DNA of 64,000 nucleotides from Pleurotus djamor (lineage: Eukaryota > Basidiomycota > Agaricomycetes > Agaricales > Pleurotaceae). A program made the position numbers and the translations under genes. The stretch lies in NCBI GenBank assembly GCA_029747585.1, contig JAPEVF010000059.1, forward strand, positions 59,993 through 123,992. The letters are read 5' to 3'. The stretch's first letter is position 1, and every line of letters begins with the position of its first letter. This document shows positions 33,843 to 45,319 of this stretch, piece by piece. Under the pieces are notes generated by a model. The model was not told the DNA's origin. It made no database searches and saw only the letters and a list, made by a program, of their open reading frames with translations.

Positions 33843-36800
33843 CTAAACGTCCATAGCATGAGGGTGCACGGTGTTTGGAAACGTATTGAGCATGCCTGGG
33901 TGACTTACAGGTGCACGGGCCTCTTTTAGGATAGACGTAGCTGTCTTCATGATGTCAACTTCCGTAGACTGCGAACCGTGCAATTTAACAGCCTGAGCGA
34001 CTGCATCCTGCGTTTTAGCCGAGACCTCGTTGACAGTGATATTGTTCTTCTCCACTGCTTCAGGCGCTCCGCTGGCGTACGTTCTGTCAGCCAACACAGT
34101 TTCTGCTGCAGTCATAACCAGAGACTGAGCAGCCACTGCGAGGGCATGGATATCCCCGTTCGGCGGTTGTGGTTGTCCGGAGATTTCCTTGTCACATGCG
34201 CTAGCAGTACGAGTAAGCACGTGTTGTTGTTTGACAAGATCTTGGATCTCCCCGCTCTCGACTGGATTCGAGAAGACGAGCTGCGACTGGCGTTCATGTG
34301 CAACACGCTGGGCTGCGGTGGTCAAAACTTTGATCACCTGTGCACCTTGTGAGGCTTCAGGTCCCGGGACAGATCGAGAGGGTCTGTGAAGGTTTAACCA
34401 GCGACCTCAATGAGAGCAAATCCCACACACCTTTGAGCAGCAGCTGGAAGAACAGAGTCACTGGTGCTACGACGTGCAGTATGGTTGTCCGTGCCAATGG
34501 ACGACCGACGAGATTGCGAGAAGGACGTCTCTATAGAAGAGACTGGTGCGATGTTTAGAAGGAAATTGGTTGACAGTTGTCCCTCTTGTCCATCGACTAT
34601 GTACTAAAATAAGGGAGTTCAGCCATCGACGGCTAAGATATTTAAAAAAATCAGACTANCTCACCTTGGCGATAATAGTGACTTCGGAACTTTGAGCATC
34701 CGCGGGTGGTACACCAGACAAAACATCGTCCTTCCATGATAGCCATGGCGGCAAGTTCGGAGAGCTGTACTGGACAGCGACATTAGCAAAAGAGGCTTGC
34801 GGATCCCAGACACGCGGTGTCCAGGACCATTTCAGACCACAGTAAGCGACGGTGGGAGGCGAGCCAGCAATCTTTCGATGGAAAGGACGGAATTCCCATT
34901 TACCGTCGCCGGTCTTCCTAGCCTCGATATTCCAGATATGGTTTCCCTTCGACTTCGCCTTCTTGCCGTCCTCATTGAAGCGAAGGATGTACTGTTGCTT
35001 CCATAGATAGTTCCTGACCTGGAAATATATGGTGAGAAAGATGCCGTCATGGAAATAGAAAAGAAAGCTTACCTTCTTCATAGGTATCTTCTCCTCTGGG
35101 TAACCTTGTCGTGACAACTGCGAAATGAATCATCAACCCAGGATGCTACATGAACGTTAGGCCATAAAGTTACCTCGTCCAAAAACCCGTGAGTAAACGC
35201 CTGTATCCTAAATTTGAATGGCCGAAAGTCGGGAGATTCGTCCAAGCGTTGCATCTTTTTCGCCATCAAAGTTTGGTGGATGGGTTCACCCTTGGAATCA
35301 GTGGCGTCCACTTGGAGCAGTCAGATCGAAGGTTCAAGGGAGAAATGCAATAACATACAATTAGAACAGATCTTATTCAAGTACTCGAAGAAGATGCGAT
35401 CCACCTCACTTCTGTACTCCTGGGGAATGTCGGACCCACCATTTTGGTGGCCATTCGCATGGTCTGAGGGCTGTTAAAATAATTAAGCAAGAGGAAGGGA
35501 CACAATGAGTCGATGTACAAACCAGCTGAGGGTTTCGACGGGCCGGAGAACCATCGTCAGAATCTTCGTCATCATCGTCGTCGTCATCCTCTGGGGATGC
35601 TCTAGTAGACGGGGCAGATGACGCTGGCACCGATGGTTCTGCCATTTCTTGATGACCATACCAACTGGACAAGGGAGTGGGAGCGGATACCGGACCTGCA
35701 CCCCTCGCTATCTCAGGCCAGAGCGGAACCGTAGGTTCCAAATGCTCCACGTATGTGAATCCAAATGGACTTGCGTAAGTCCCTGATATAGATCCTGATC
35801 GAGACATCCTCCCGAATGGCGCGCTTGCTACCGAACTCGCAGTGGTCGTTAGAGGGGGCGTATGGAGAGGCACAGCTGGTAATGAAGTTTCGATGGGCAT
35901 AGGTGCATCGCCGGAAAGCGAGCCGGTGGACAGCGAATGTCGATGGCGTGGGATGGAGATCGTTTCCGACCAAGCGGTCCTGCTCGGAGGGAATGATGGC
36001 GGTGTGACAGGAGGAACAGCTACAACGGGAGACACATTACTAGCGTTATAATCTAGATGTTGGGGAGGGTGGTTGAAGGGAAAGCCGGCCTGGGAGGAAA
36101 GGGGGACCACAGGCTTGAAGACTGCTGCTGGGGGAGTCGGTGGCTCCGATGGTGGAGAGATAGGTATCGACGGTGCGACAACAACAGGAGGAGTGAGTGG
36201 TAGTCCAGACGGAGGAACGATAGCTGGTACGTCTTGAGCAGGATTGACGAGAGAACACTCAATCGGCTCGCGCTTCAAAGCCTTTTTAATACGCTCTTCT
36301 TCAACGGCTGAGGCGCAACGTTTGCGGGAAGAGTCTAGGATGTGAAGTTGTCCAGCCCGATCACTCGGAGCGAAAGGCGGTAGCAGTTGCTCTTGGTCGA
36401 TAGATATGTCATGGTCGATATCTATCTGCTCGAACGCATTCATTGCCGAAGCTGAATGAGCTGGTACAGAGAAGGCAGTGGCATCGTCAATCCCCAGGGA
36501 CCGTAATTGGGAGACCAATCCAGACATCAATTGAGTGACAACTGAGATATCACTTTGAAGACGGTTGACGCCGTCTTTGGCCTGCATCACTTGATTATTT
36601 TGGAATGCTCGCTTTGTTGTGCTAGCAGCTGCAACGATACTGAATAAGAGACAATAAGCACAACATTAGATACCCCCGTGATTGAATCGTACTTGTCCAG
36701 CACCGTCTCAAGAAGGTTCAAAGGGGGTGAAGTCCGGTCCTCTTGTTTGACTGAGTCGTCTGCGTCAACCGCAGGAATCGTCAAAGGCTGGGTCATCGAC

Positions 36801-37321
36801 ACGTCTGGCGGAAAGGGGATGTTAGGTGGTGGATGTGGCTCGGGCACGGTGACAGGATCAAGTGCAGAAGCTAGTGAGGATACGCCAACAAAGGGTGCAG
36901 GCATGGTATGGATAGGTGGAGAGGGAATGTGAGATTGTGGGGGGGAGACAGAGGATGAATGGGAGCTGCTCGGAGTGTGCACGGACATCGTCTCAATCTG
37001 TGTTGGCGATGGAAAGGGTTCGCATGCTTGGGGAAAATCGGGGATGAAATTGGGTGGTTGTCTTACCACTGGGGGCGATTTGACGACATCCATTGAAGGC
37101 ATATATACTAGTGGTTGGATTGCGGGCATCACGTGTGGAATGGGCATGAGACTGGGGCGTGCCGATACCTCGTTTGGGAATGAGGGAGGCTCTTGCATGA
37201 CGGTAGATGGTGAATTTTGTGAAGATGGATTGGAAGGAGGGACGACCAATAATACGCCGGGAGAAATTTCGGACGGAGTTGCTTGGATAACTTGAGAACT
37301 GTCCATGGGGGGAACGTCCAT
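33843..37321 (-). CDS. Long disordered protein with an unrecognised C-terminal domain
   Basis: I do not recognise this protein. From the start chosen at 37321 (MDVPPMDSSQVIQ) about 600 residues are Pro/Ser/Val-rich and disordered. They are interrupted by a predicted coiled stretch (about 36480-36600; LQSDISVVTQLMSGLVSQL) and a basic/acidic patch RKRCASAVEEERIKKALKRE. A run of about 10 Asp/Glu precedes a compact domain of about 190 residues (35480-34680). It contains DIPQEYRSEVDRIFFEYLNK, FRPFKFRIQAFTHGFLDEL, MKKVRNYLWKQQYILRFNED, HIWNIEARKTGDGKWEFRPF, GLKWSWTPRVWDPQ. An Ala/Thr/Ser-rich helical tail ends at 33843. Exons join in phase through the domain. An upstream coding exon beyond 37321 is possible. 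The acidic/Pro-rich layout suggests a nuclear regulator, but that is inference. Confidence 0.72.
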
Positions 37322-37976
37322 TGCCACTAATTCCTGTTGGAGGCCCACGGGCGATATGTCGGAGATGAGACTTAGCGAACGATGCGAAATCAGGGAATCC
37401 TAGTAGGGAATCGCAGCCAGCACGATGGCCTGCAGCAGAGACGTAAGATCGAGTGGTTTTGAATGGATCGAGTTAGCGGGCACGATGGTGCTCGGTGCCG
37501 ATAGCAGATACTTTTGGATTGCGGATGTCGTAGCAGCGTCGTATGAAACCCCCAGATATGCCTACAAATAAACCCAAGACGAGAGACAATGGAAGAGAGA
37601 GACGGGTACGAGCGGGAGGGGGCGGGGGAGGGAGATGGTGGTGGTAGGAGAGAGAGAGAGGTGGTGAATGAGAGGCTAAGGAAACGTTAGGGATGAGCTC
37701 GGTCAGTGCTCCGTCACCGTACAAGTCAAGCCATTCATGTCACATTGTCACACCTCCCCTGATTAGGCCACAATCGCCTGCCTCAGTGCTCTCAGAGTCA
37801 GACAGTGCGTGTCTTGCCCATTTGCAATAGCTATGCGTCACTGATTAGCGGCTACCCAATTCATCCTTTGCAGGGCAAATGAGCTTCAAGGTGGTATTGA
37901 ACGCTAAATAATCATCATCATGCTACACGCAACGCGAGCTAGAGCATAAGTTACTACGACTGGACGCCGCCCGTAA
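37322..37976. other. Intergenic region with purine-rich tract
   Basis: About 650 bp between the LUC7 stop and the first assigned codon of the disordered protein. It includes a G/A-rich stretch at about 37610-37664 with AG dinucleotide repeats, which reads as CT-rich on the coding (minus) strand and is probably a promoter/5' UTR tract of the disordered-protein gene. An open frame there (37473-37724) is Pro/Ser-rich but not supported. Confidence 0.4.
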
Positions 37977-39292
37977 TTAGTACCTTCGCCTGCCAGGACT
38001 ACGTGAACGATCACGATCTTTCCGTCGGTCACTGTGNGAAAACACAACTTGGTCAGTTTTCGACAAACTGGGNAAGGCAAATGTCCGTACTCATATCGCG
38101 AGGATGAATGGCGCTCATATCCTCGATCTCTGTCACGCTCCCGATAGTCGTCACCCCGAGATCTGTGCTCGCCTCGTTCNCCATTCCCACGAGACTGCGN
38201 CCCAGATNCATCANTAGGCCCGGAAGCAGGTGGGCCCATTTTCCTCTTCTCTCGCTCCTCCCTGAACTTTGCAAGCATATTCCGCAACTCATGGTAGCCC
38301 AAATGCATCTGTGCCGCATTGCGTGAAGCGATCATGGGACATGACTGTTGGACNGCTTACCTTTCCTCCAAAGTGATCGGCGAGACGTCGATCAGAGTCC
38401 AGCACTGAGAGGTACGCTCCGCATACATCGCACACGCGGAGCTTTTGGTGTCCTGAGGCTCCAGAGGTGTCCGTTAATTGTTGAAGCTCGCGCTATAATT
38501 GAGAAGGAATATATTGAGCATAAAGCCTATTAGGCGCGGTCAGAACACCTACCTCCTTCTCCGATTTTTCGCTTTTCAAAGCCTCAATGGCAGCCATTTC
38601 ACGCATAGACTCCTCAACCTTGCCCTGCTCACCTGGAAGAAGTCAATAAACCATCAAACTTGGAAAGCTGATGCAAGGTTTACCCACCAAGGGTCTCAAT
38701 CTTCTCCGTCCCTCCTTGGATAGCCAACTCGATTTCAGCTATTTCTCTCATCTAATAAGGTTTGGGAAAACGTTAAACAAGGGAAACACGGGGAACGTGG
38801 GTACTTGGAGCGCACTAAGTTCGTTGTTTTAGCATTCTCTTCAGGCGTCTTCTCAAGCCTACGGTGGGCTGCGCGTATACGACGATCGCATTCGTCCACG
38901 AAAGCAAATATGTTAGCTTCGTACTCCATTTGAAAGCGGTTGAATATTGGATCAGAAGGGTTGGCTTCTCTTGCAGCCAGGAATTCGGTTTTGAGTCGCT
39001 CGGTATGTGACTTGGGACACGCTCCCAAATCCATTTTCTGTAATGGACTTAGGTGGGACAAAAAGGACAATCATTTCGAGAACACTTACCGTGTTTGTAA
39101 ACAGGGTGTGCGGGCAGGTTCCACATAGGAAATTTCTGCACACTTTATCGTCAGACCAAACCAAGTTGGCATTTGCAACACCCATTGCCTCGGGCCCCAT
39201 CATTTGCTTTGGATTCCGTCAGTGAGGGTAAGGTGAAAGCTAAAGAAACACACCTCCAAGAGCTTACGCTGCATTTCCGCTAGTCTCCCCAT
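37977..39292 (-). CDS. LUC7: U1 snRNP-associated protein LUC7
   Basis: U1 snRNP component that helps select 5' splice sites. It starts MGRLAEMQRKLLEQMMG. The first zinc finger is VCRNFLCGTCPHTLFTNTKM with LGACPKSHTERLKTEF (CCCH). A coiled coil follows: FVDECDRRIRAAHRRLEK ... MREIAEIELAIQG. The second finger (C2H2) is KLRVCDVCGAYLSVLDSDRR with LADHFGGKMHLGYHELR. The C-terminus is an Arg/Glu/Asp/Ser-rich RS-like tail ending RSRSPGRRRY. About six introns. A few N bases occur in the tail. Its upstream region is inside or just after the 3' end of the J-ankyrin gene. Confidence 0.94.
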
Positions 39293-39725
39293 ATTGACCG
39301 GTGTGAATGNTGTTTATACAAAGATTGCTGGGAAGTGTGGTATGAAGTCGTTGAACGAAGTCGAGTTCAGGCTCACTGGGCGCGACACAAACATGCACAT
39401 ACAAACGGTAGGTTAATAGGGGTACACACTTACTTGGTTGGTGACATCACTCATGAAACCAATNGGTGAAGCTTGAAGTATGAACGATAAAAATGTGTAT
39501 GCAAGTAAGACTAATGGCGTATAGTGTATATACAAATATGAAGCTGATCTTGCGGTAGGAATTATCAATGCGCTATGGATACAGGAGATAAGACTGGCAC
39601 TCTCGCGTCTAGAGTCTAGATGGTCACTTTGAAGCAGTCGAATGTTGCCCCCTTCCCTTCCAGGAGGCCCTGCCCCNGAGCGTGACCCCGANCCCCGACC
39701 CCGACCCCGACCACCACGAGTGGGT
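39293..39725. other. Region between LUC7 and the J-ankyrin gene stop
   Basis: 433 bp. The right end (39640-39725) contains a C4GA repeat that, on the minus strand and out of frame with the J-ankyrin stop, would read as Arg/Gly-rich sequence. The left part must hold the LUC7 promoter. Several N bases. Confidence 0.4.
39684..39714. repeat. CCCCGA short tandem repeat
   Basis: Roughly five copies with one N. On the minus strand it encodes RG repeats in the frame that extends past the J-ankyrin stop. It is not telomeric. Confidence 0.65.
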
Positions 39726-41372
39726 TTAGCTCCGTCCCGTGTTTGGGAGGGANGGGTTAGGTCCAGATTGTGGTTGTGGGGAATGAGGACGATCCCCGGA
39801 CTCTGGTGGCGCATGCTTAGCCTCAGCTGCATGGGAAGAAGGTTGTCGAGAAATTTCCAAGCCCTCAAGTTTGGCAAGGACTTCACAAACACCCATCTGC
39901 GTAGCATCGTCCTCCGCTACAATCCTTTCCAGTGCTTCGACGATCTCCGCTCGGTGTGTGAGGCCGCTCCCATGGACCACTCGTGCAACGTCTGGATTCC
40001 GACTGCGCAGGGCAAGAAGAAGGACGGATGTGCCTTCTGGAGGGCGATAGAGTGCTTCGTAGTCAGAATCATTGCTGGGGTAACTTTCCAGGAAGTACTG
40101 CATGATCGGGATATACCCTCGAGCAACAGCAATATGAAATGCTGTCCATCCTTGTGAAGTACGTTCATCGATTTCGGCATCTGTAATGGGGAAGGTAAGT
40201 AGGTCGGCGTTTTGAAAATTGATAGACACTGACTGTGAGCATCGAGCCACTTCACCAGTTCCGTATCACCATTCATGGCTGCAATGTGCAGTAGAGTCTC
40301 CTGTTTGTCGGCAACGGGAGATTGAATGAACTCCTCGCAGCCAACTTTGATTTCTCCACCAGATGCATCGACCCCCTGCTCCCAGATGCCCCTTTTAACG
40401 GTGGCGACGTCATTTGCCCGAGCGGCAGCGAAGACTTGGGAACGCAATACTTGTGACTCTCGCTGTTTAGATCGGAGGACATCACGAGCATGCTTCTTCT
40501 GATTTGTAGCGGCAGCCTTCTTGTTTTTACGCTTTGCTTCTTGTCTTTTCTCGGCCAGCTTTTGTTCTAAAATAGTGGTGAGTACGCCGAAACGAAGCGG
40601 GGTGGGTAGAATCATACATACCTCGCTCCCTGTCGGCCTTGACCCTGGCTTTCGACTTAGCATCTTCTTGTTCACGACGAACCCGGGCAGCCTCTTGCTC
40701 TTCTCGTTGTCGAGCTAAACGAGCCTGGAACTCCTCTTGTGACTCGGGCTTTTCCGATGGACGAAACGTATGATATCTCTCAAAGAGATGGGATCCGTGG
40801 TTGTATCGCATACCTGCAGACGTTAGATCGTGATTGGAAAACAGTTCTATGCCACCTTACCGGAGAATACGAAAGGAAACAGGAAGCTAAGGGGAAGCAT
40901 AATGCGTGAAAGGCAGATAAAGTAGCTAATGAAGATACATACCTGAAGAATTCCCTTTCAGCGTCGATATCAAAGTAAATATCATCGTCGTCGTAATCAG
41001 AATCATCATCGAAATAGTCATCATCGTCGCCACTTTCGCCATGGTAGTACCGAGATGGATGTGATGCCCTAGGTTCGAAGTGCTTTTGCAGTACACGATA
41101 CGCTTCTCCGAGTCGTTGAAAACGCGCTGTTGCCTCCAAGTCATCTGGATTTTTATCCGGATGTGTCTTCAATGCGAGCTTGATAGGGTATTTAACCGTC
41201 AATGAAGAGTCCGCCAATACGTTTGACTGCTCACCTGCTTATACGTTGATTTGACGATCTCAAAGGATATCCCCTGTCATAAGTGAGCCAGTCTGCGATG
41301 CGTGGCCAAGTGTGAAAAGCCAGATCTCACCTCTTCCAAACCCAGAACCTGGAAAGCCTCCTTATACAACAT
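39726..41372 (-). CDS. J-domain / ankyrin-repeat fusion protein
   Basis: DnaJ-type co-chaperone fused to ankyrin repeats. The start MLYKEAFQVLGLEEGISFEI joins IVKSTYKQ and LALKTHPDKNPDDLEATARF, QRLGEAYRVLQKHFEP, a full J domain with the HPD motif needed to stimulate Hsp70. An Asp-rich stretch (DDDDYFDDDSDYDDDDIYFD) and a long Glu/Arg/Lys/Gln helix follow (EEFQARLARQREEQEAARVR). Three ankyrin-like repeats then appear: SQVFAAARANDVATVKRG, ETLLHIAAMNGDTELVKWLD, GWTAFHIAVARGYIPIMQYF. A helical C-terminus (EIVEALERIVAEDD...VLAKLEGLE) ends in a Pro/Ser tail with stop at 39726. The tail may be frame-shifted near the N at 39754. Partner Hsp70 unknown. Confidence 0.83.
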
Positions 41373-41520
41373 ATCTGAGCCACAGTCAAAAGGTGAGTGG
41401 TGGTGGTGGTGGTCAAAGGCGAAGCAGAAACGCGTCTTAAATACAGGGTCCTAGTCCTTTCCTAATTGGGCACACGCGACTCGGCGTCGGAATTGTTCTC
41501 ACTGCTCTTCTGCAAGACAT
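41373..41520. promoter_or_regulatory. Bidirectional promoter J-ankyrin / BCS1
   Basis: 148 bp between start codons, GC-rich, with a short GGT repeat at 41398-41413. Confidence 0.4.
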
Positions 41521-43198
41521 ATGACCGCTCCGGCCGCTAACGCTACCATCGCGTTGCCACCGCAAAATGTGCCGTCGGTGGATGCACTACCGCCTACCAC
41601 AAGTGCTGTCAATTCCAACTTGTTGTCGGGCTTCTTCGGAGACAAGTATGTATCCCACCAACATCTGCAATGCACATCCCGTTATTGAACTTTTGCTTCG
41701 TGCAGCCCGTACTTCCAAGCCGGGTTTGGCTTGATGGTGAGTGTCTGTGTGGCCGCACCCACAATTTACCCCACTCAATTCTGCTATAGGGTGTAGGTGT
41801 TGCCCTTTCGACGCTACGGCAGGGACTCATGGTCGGAAGCGTGTTCTTGCGCAGGAGACTACTTGTGTCCGTCGAGATTAACAACAAAGATCGAGCATAC
41901 GAGTGGTTCCTTGCGTGGATGTCACACCGGGCAAGCACTGCTGCGCCACAAGGCAGGACCTCTCGCTTGTTGAGTCGCAGTCATCAATTGAGCGTAGAAA
42001 CGACCATCGAAAATCGCAAAAATGGCAGCTCATCTGCCATGTTTTCACTCGTTGCGGGACCTGGTACTCATTGGTTCTCATACAATGGAGCGTGGATGCA
42101 GGTACTATTTTATCTGCTTCACAGCCCACCGCTCACCTGCGTGGTCATAGGTCAAACGTGAACGAGAAACACGCTCACAACAACTCATGTCCGGCATGCC
42201 CTGGGAGACCATCACTCTCACAACACTTTCTAAGGATCGCGATTTGTTTCCCCGTCTGCTTGCAGAAGCTCGAGATCTGGCTATGCGTGGTCATGAGGGA
42301 AAGCTCGTCATTCATACCGCGTGGGGCATTGAGTGGAAGCCGTTTGGTCAACCACGCAGCAAACGCCCCTTGCACAGCGTTGTTTTGCATCCTGGAATCA
42401 GTGAGAAGATCGCCAGTGATGTAAAAATGTTTCTAGATCGCCGACAGTGGTACGCTGACAGAGGCATGTTTTCGTTTCCCCGAGTGAATGCAAGATAACT
42501 TATCAGTCGTAGGTATACCCTACCGTCGCGGCTATCTTCTCCATGGTCCTCCTGGTTCCGGCAAGACGTCTTTCATACAGTCACTCGCTGGCTCGCTTTC
42601 CTATGATATCTGTTTGCTTAATTTGTCCGAACGGGGTCTCACGGATGATAAATTGAATCACCTCCTCTCCAATGCTCCGGAACGAAGCTTCATACTGGTG
42701 GAAGATATTGACGCCGCTTTCAATAAGCGTGTGCAAACTTCCGAAGATGGGTGAGCTTATCCACACATGCACCTACTTTGTGCTAAACCCCGTCTCAGAT
42801 ACCAGTCAGCTGTGACATTTTCGGGCTTCCTGAACGCTCTAGATGGCGTGGCGTCAGGTGAAGAACGAATTGTGTTCATGACTACCAACCATATCGAAAA
42901 ACTCGATCCTGCGCTAATACGCCCTGGCCGCGTAGATCTCACTCAACTCGTGGACGATGCCAGCCCTATTCAAGCCAGGAGCTTGTTCAGTCAATTTTAC
43001 GGCGGAGATGAGACGACCGCAAATGAACTGGATAACCTAGCCAATGACCTGGAGAATCTTATACGAACCAATATGGACGAAGGTCGCAGGATCAGCATGG
43101 CAGCACTACAAGGCATCTTCATTCGAAGCAATTCAGCAGAAGCTATACGTGTTTGCAAAAGCTTCTTTAACGAGGCAGCTTGTCTAGCTAAAGCATGA
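41521..43198 (+). CDS. BCS1: Mitochondrial chaperone BCS1 (AAA ATPase)
   Basis: Inner-membrane AAA ATPase that translocates the Rieske protein during complex III assembly. Starts [16 protein letters not shown] membrane segment ([20 protein letters not shown]) precedes the BCS1-N domain: [60 protein letters not shown]. The AAA domain has Walker [21 protein letters not shown], Walker [13 protein letters not shown], sensor 1 [20 protein letters not shown] and the arginine-finger segment [10 protein letters not shown]. Introns are short; the last splits [20 protein letters not shown]. Ends at TGA 43196-43198, overlapping the last codons of NMT1 on the other strand by 11 nt. Confidence 0.95.
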
Positions 43199-45249
43199 CG
43201 ACACCAACTCCCTTACCTGCTGGGACACCCTCACTTGCATTGATCCCAGCTAGTGGAGCAGTCCTCCAATTATAGAGGTAGAAATTGAGGAATCCGTCCC
43301 CGACCCCGAACTAGAATACATTCGCGATGAGCCATCATATACCACACTAAAATAATTTCCATGTACCTTTAGCTCCTGGAGTATGGGTACGTTGTCCATC
43401 AATGTTAGAGCGTTGAAGACGTCGAAATTCGACTGGTCTGCAATGATAAGTGCGTCTGCAACGAGCTCTTGTACCCGCCTCTTCAGAAGACCAGTTTCCT
43501 CGGAACTCTCTTGGAAAGCAAGGTCGGTAGCATAATAATATAGGTATGCTGCTTCCAGTGTTGAATGTTTCACACTGTTGATGACGGTAGAAGGCAGCGA
43601 ATAGAAAGTGAAGAAATCCGTGATCTTATGCGTGTCTGGGCTCTGCTCAAGTTTAGGATCAAATTACATCTCTGTGGAGAGGCACCGACCTCAACGACGA
43701 AAGCCCAAACAACCTGACCTTCCCTACGACCTTTCCAACCGCCCTCCAATTTCGTTTCACCGTGTCCTTTACCACTTAAAAATTGATGTCTGGCTTCATC
43801 AACCGTCATTTCCGGTGCCATACCAAATCGTCGCATGTAGCGCGAATAGAGGGAGGAGACTTCTTCTATGTCCTTCTCTTCCATCTCTCGTAGACCTTTT
43901 CCAAGAAGACTCGGTGTCGAGGCAAGCTTGTTCAGTCTGATCATACGAGCCAAAGTCATATTTCGTGGCACGTAGCAAAACTTGATATCAACAAGTTTTG
44001 AAACGTTTAGCGATCGATGATAGTATCTGAAATAATACTTGATGTGAGGGCGTGAAGCTAATTGTATACAGAAAAGACGTACCGACACGTCGACACGGGC
44101 GTAGGGAGCACCAGTCCAACGGTATAGATGGCTTGAAAAACACCCTTTAGGTTACACTGACGTGTTACTTCCTTGATGAGCACGGGTGTTAGCCTCTTAG
44201 ACCTGAGCCTCTTGTGCACACAGAGATAGTTAATTTCGCTCATTTGAATAGTACTAATTGGGAAAACCGATGATCCTCAGTAAAGACCACGATGGAAAGT
44301 ATCTTGACTCACTTTGACCTAACGCGGACCGTGAGTGGAACCCCGGAAATAAACGCGACAAGTTTCTTGTTTGATGATACACGAACCCCAACGTGCCATT
44401 CCTTGTGATAGCCTGGGGGCATGAGAGCCCTTTGGGCAGATTAGAGTTGGGAACGTCACGTCCAATTTTGAACCATACCACTGAAGGAACTCCGCTGTAT
44501 ATCGGAATCGGAAGGATGCATCGTCATCTTCTATGTAGTTTAGAGAAAGCAAGTCGTAAACCTCTTTGGTCTGGGAGGAAAGTCAATACTAACACCTAAA
44601 GTGCGAAACGACCTTACTTGATGAGGGTCAGTCAAGTCCAGCGTTGACCACTCAAACTCCTTTGGCAGAGGGTACGGCTCCTGACGAACTTCCTCTCTAG
44701 GTTTCGATAACTCTATTGGGCCGTCTACTTGAGGAACTTCTTCTCCTACGATCGTTCATTGATATAGTGACATGTTTGAGGAGCAATGAATCTATCAGAC
44801 CTGGCTGTGGGACTGGCTGTGTACCCCAGAACTAAAATTGCGATAAGCCGGGAGTCACAAGTTAGAACGGTTAACGTGAAGCGCACTTTGTGATCCCCCA
44901 TATCCTTCTTATTGATGCCTCCGATGCCCGACTTGCCCTTCATAACATCCATGATCTTCAGATGTTCAAGGGTAGCCCGAACCGTTGCCTCGTCAACACC
45001 AGCCATGGGACCATGTTCTGCATGCACCTTGTCGATGACGGTGTCAACAATTTGTTGAGGAATTTCTTCCTTGCCGCGTAGTGCACTGAGAGCTTTGGCT
45101 GCCTTGGACTTTTTCTTTTTCTTCTTCTTTTGAGAGGTTGATGCTTGGGACGGTCCCACATCCTCGGAAAGATGGCCTTCGTCCGATCCGGAGTCGTGGT
45201 CGTCGTGACCTTCGGGGATCTCTTCGATTTTGGCCTTTGCGGATGACAT
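43188..45249 (-). CDS. NMT1: Glycylpeptide N-tetradecanoyltransferase (N-myristoyltransferase)
   Basis: Transfers myristate from myristoyl-CoA to N-terminal glycines. A disordered Asp/Ser N-terminus with a [14 protein letters not shown] ribosome-binding-type polybasic block is followed by [80 protein letters not shown], and [20 protein letters not shown] (the acyl-CoA/N-myristoyl signature region). Then [16 protein letters not shown] and [18 protein letters not shown] final intron leads to [20 protein letters not shown], the near-invariant family end, and VGVVML at 43188. Without that splice the frame would give an unrelated tail. Only 70 bp separate its start from the NPR2 stop. Confidence 0.95.
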
Positions 45250-45319
45250 TGACTGAACGAAAGTTGGGCTCGCCCCTGAAGCGAATAATTTGAGAGAAAG
45301 ATAAGATAAGATTTACAAT

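Noticed and set aside
37473..37724. Pro/Ser-rich open frame on the minus strand upstream of the disordered protein
   Set aside because: Derived from a GA/CT repeat; no splice that links it convincingly to the main gene.
39684..39714. Telomere-like C-rich repeat
   Set aside because: The unit is CCCCGA, short and interrupted, inside a gene-dense region; not a telomere repeat.
43250..43330. NMT1 ending in a Ser-rich tail without the last splice
   Set aside because: A 56-nt GT-AG intron restores the near-invariant NMT C-terminus, so the Ser-rich reading is intron plus wrong frame.
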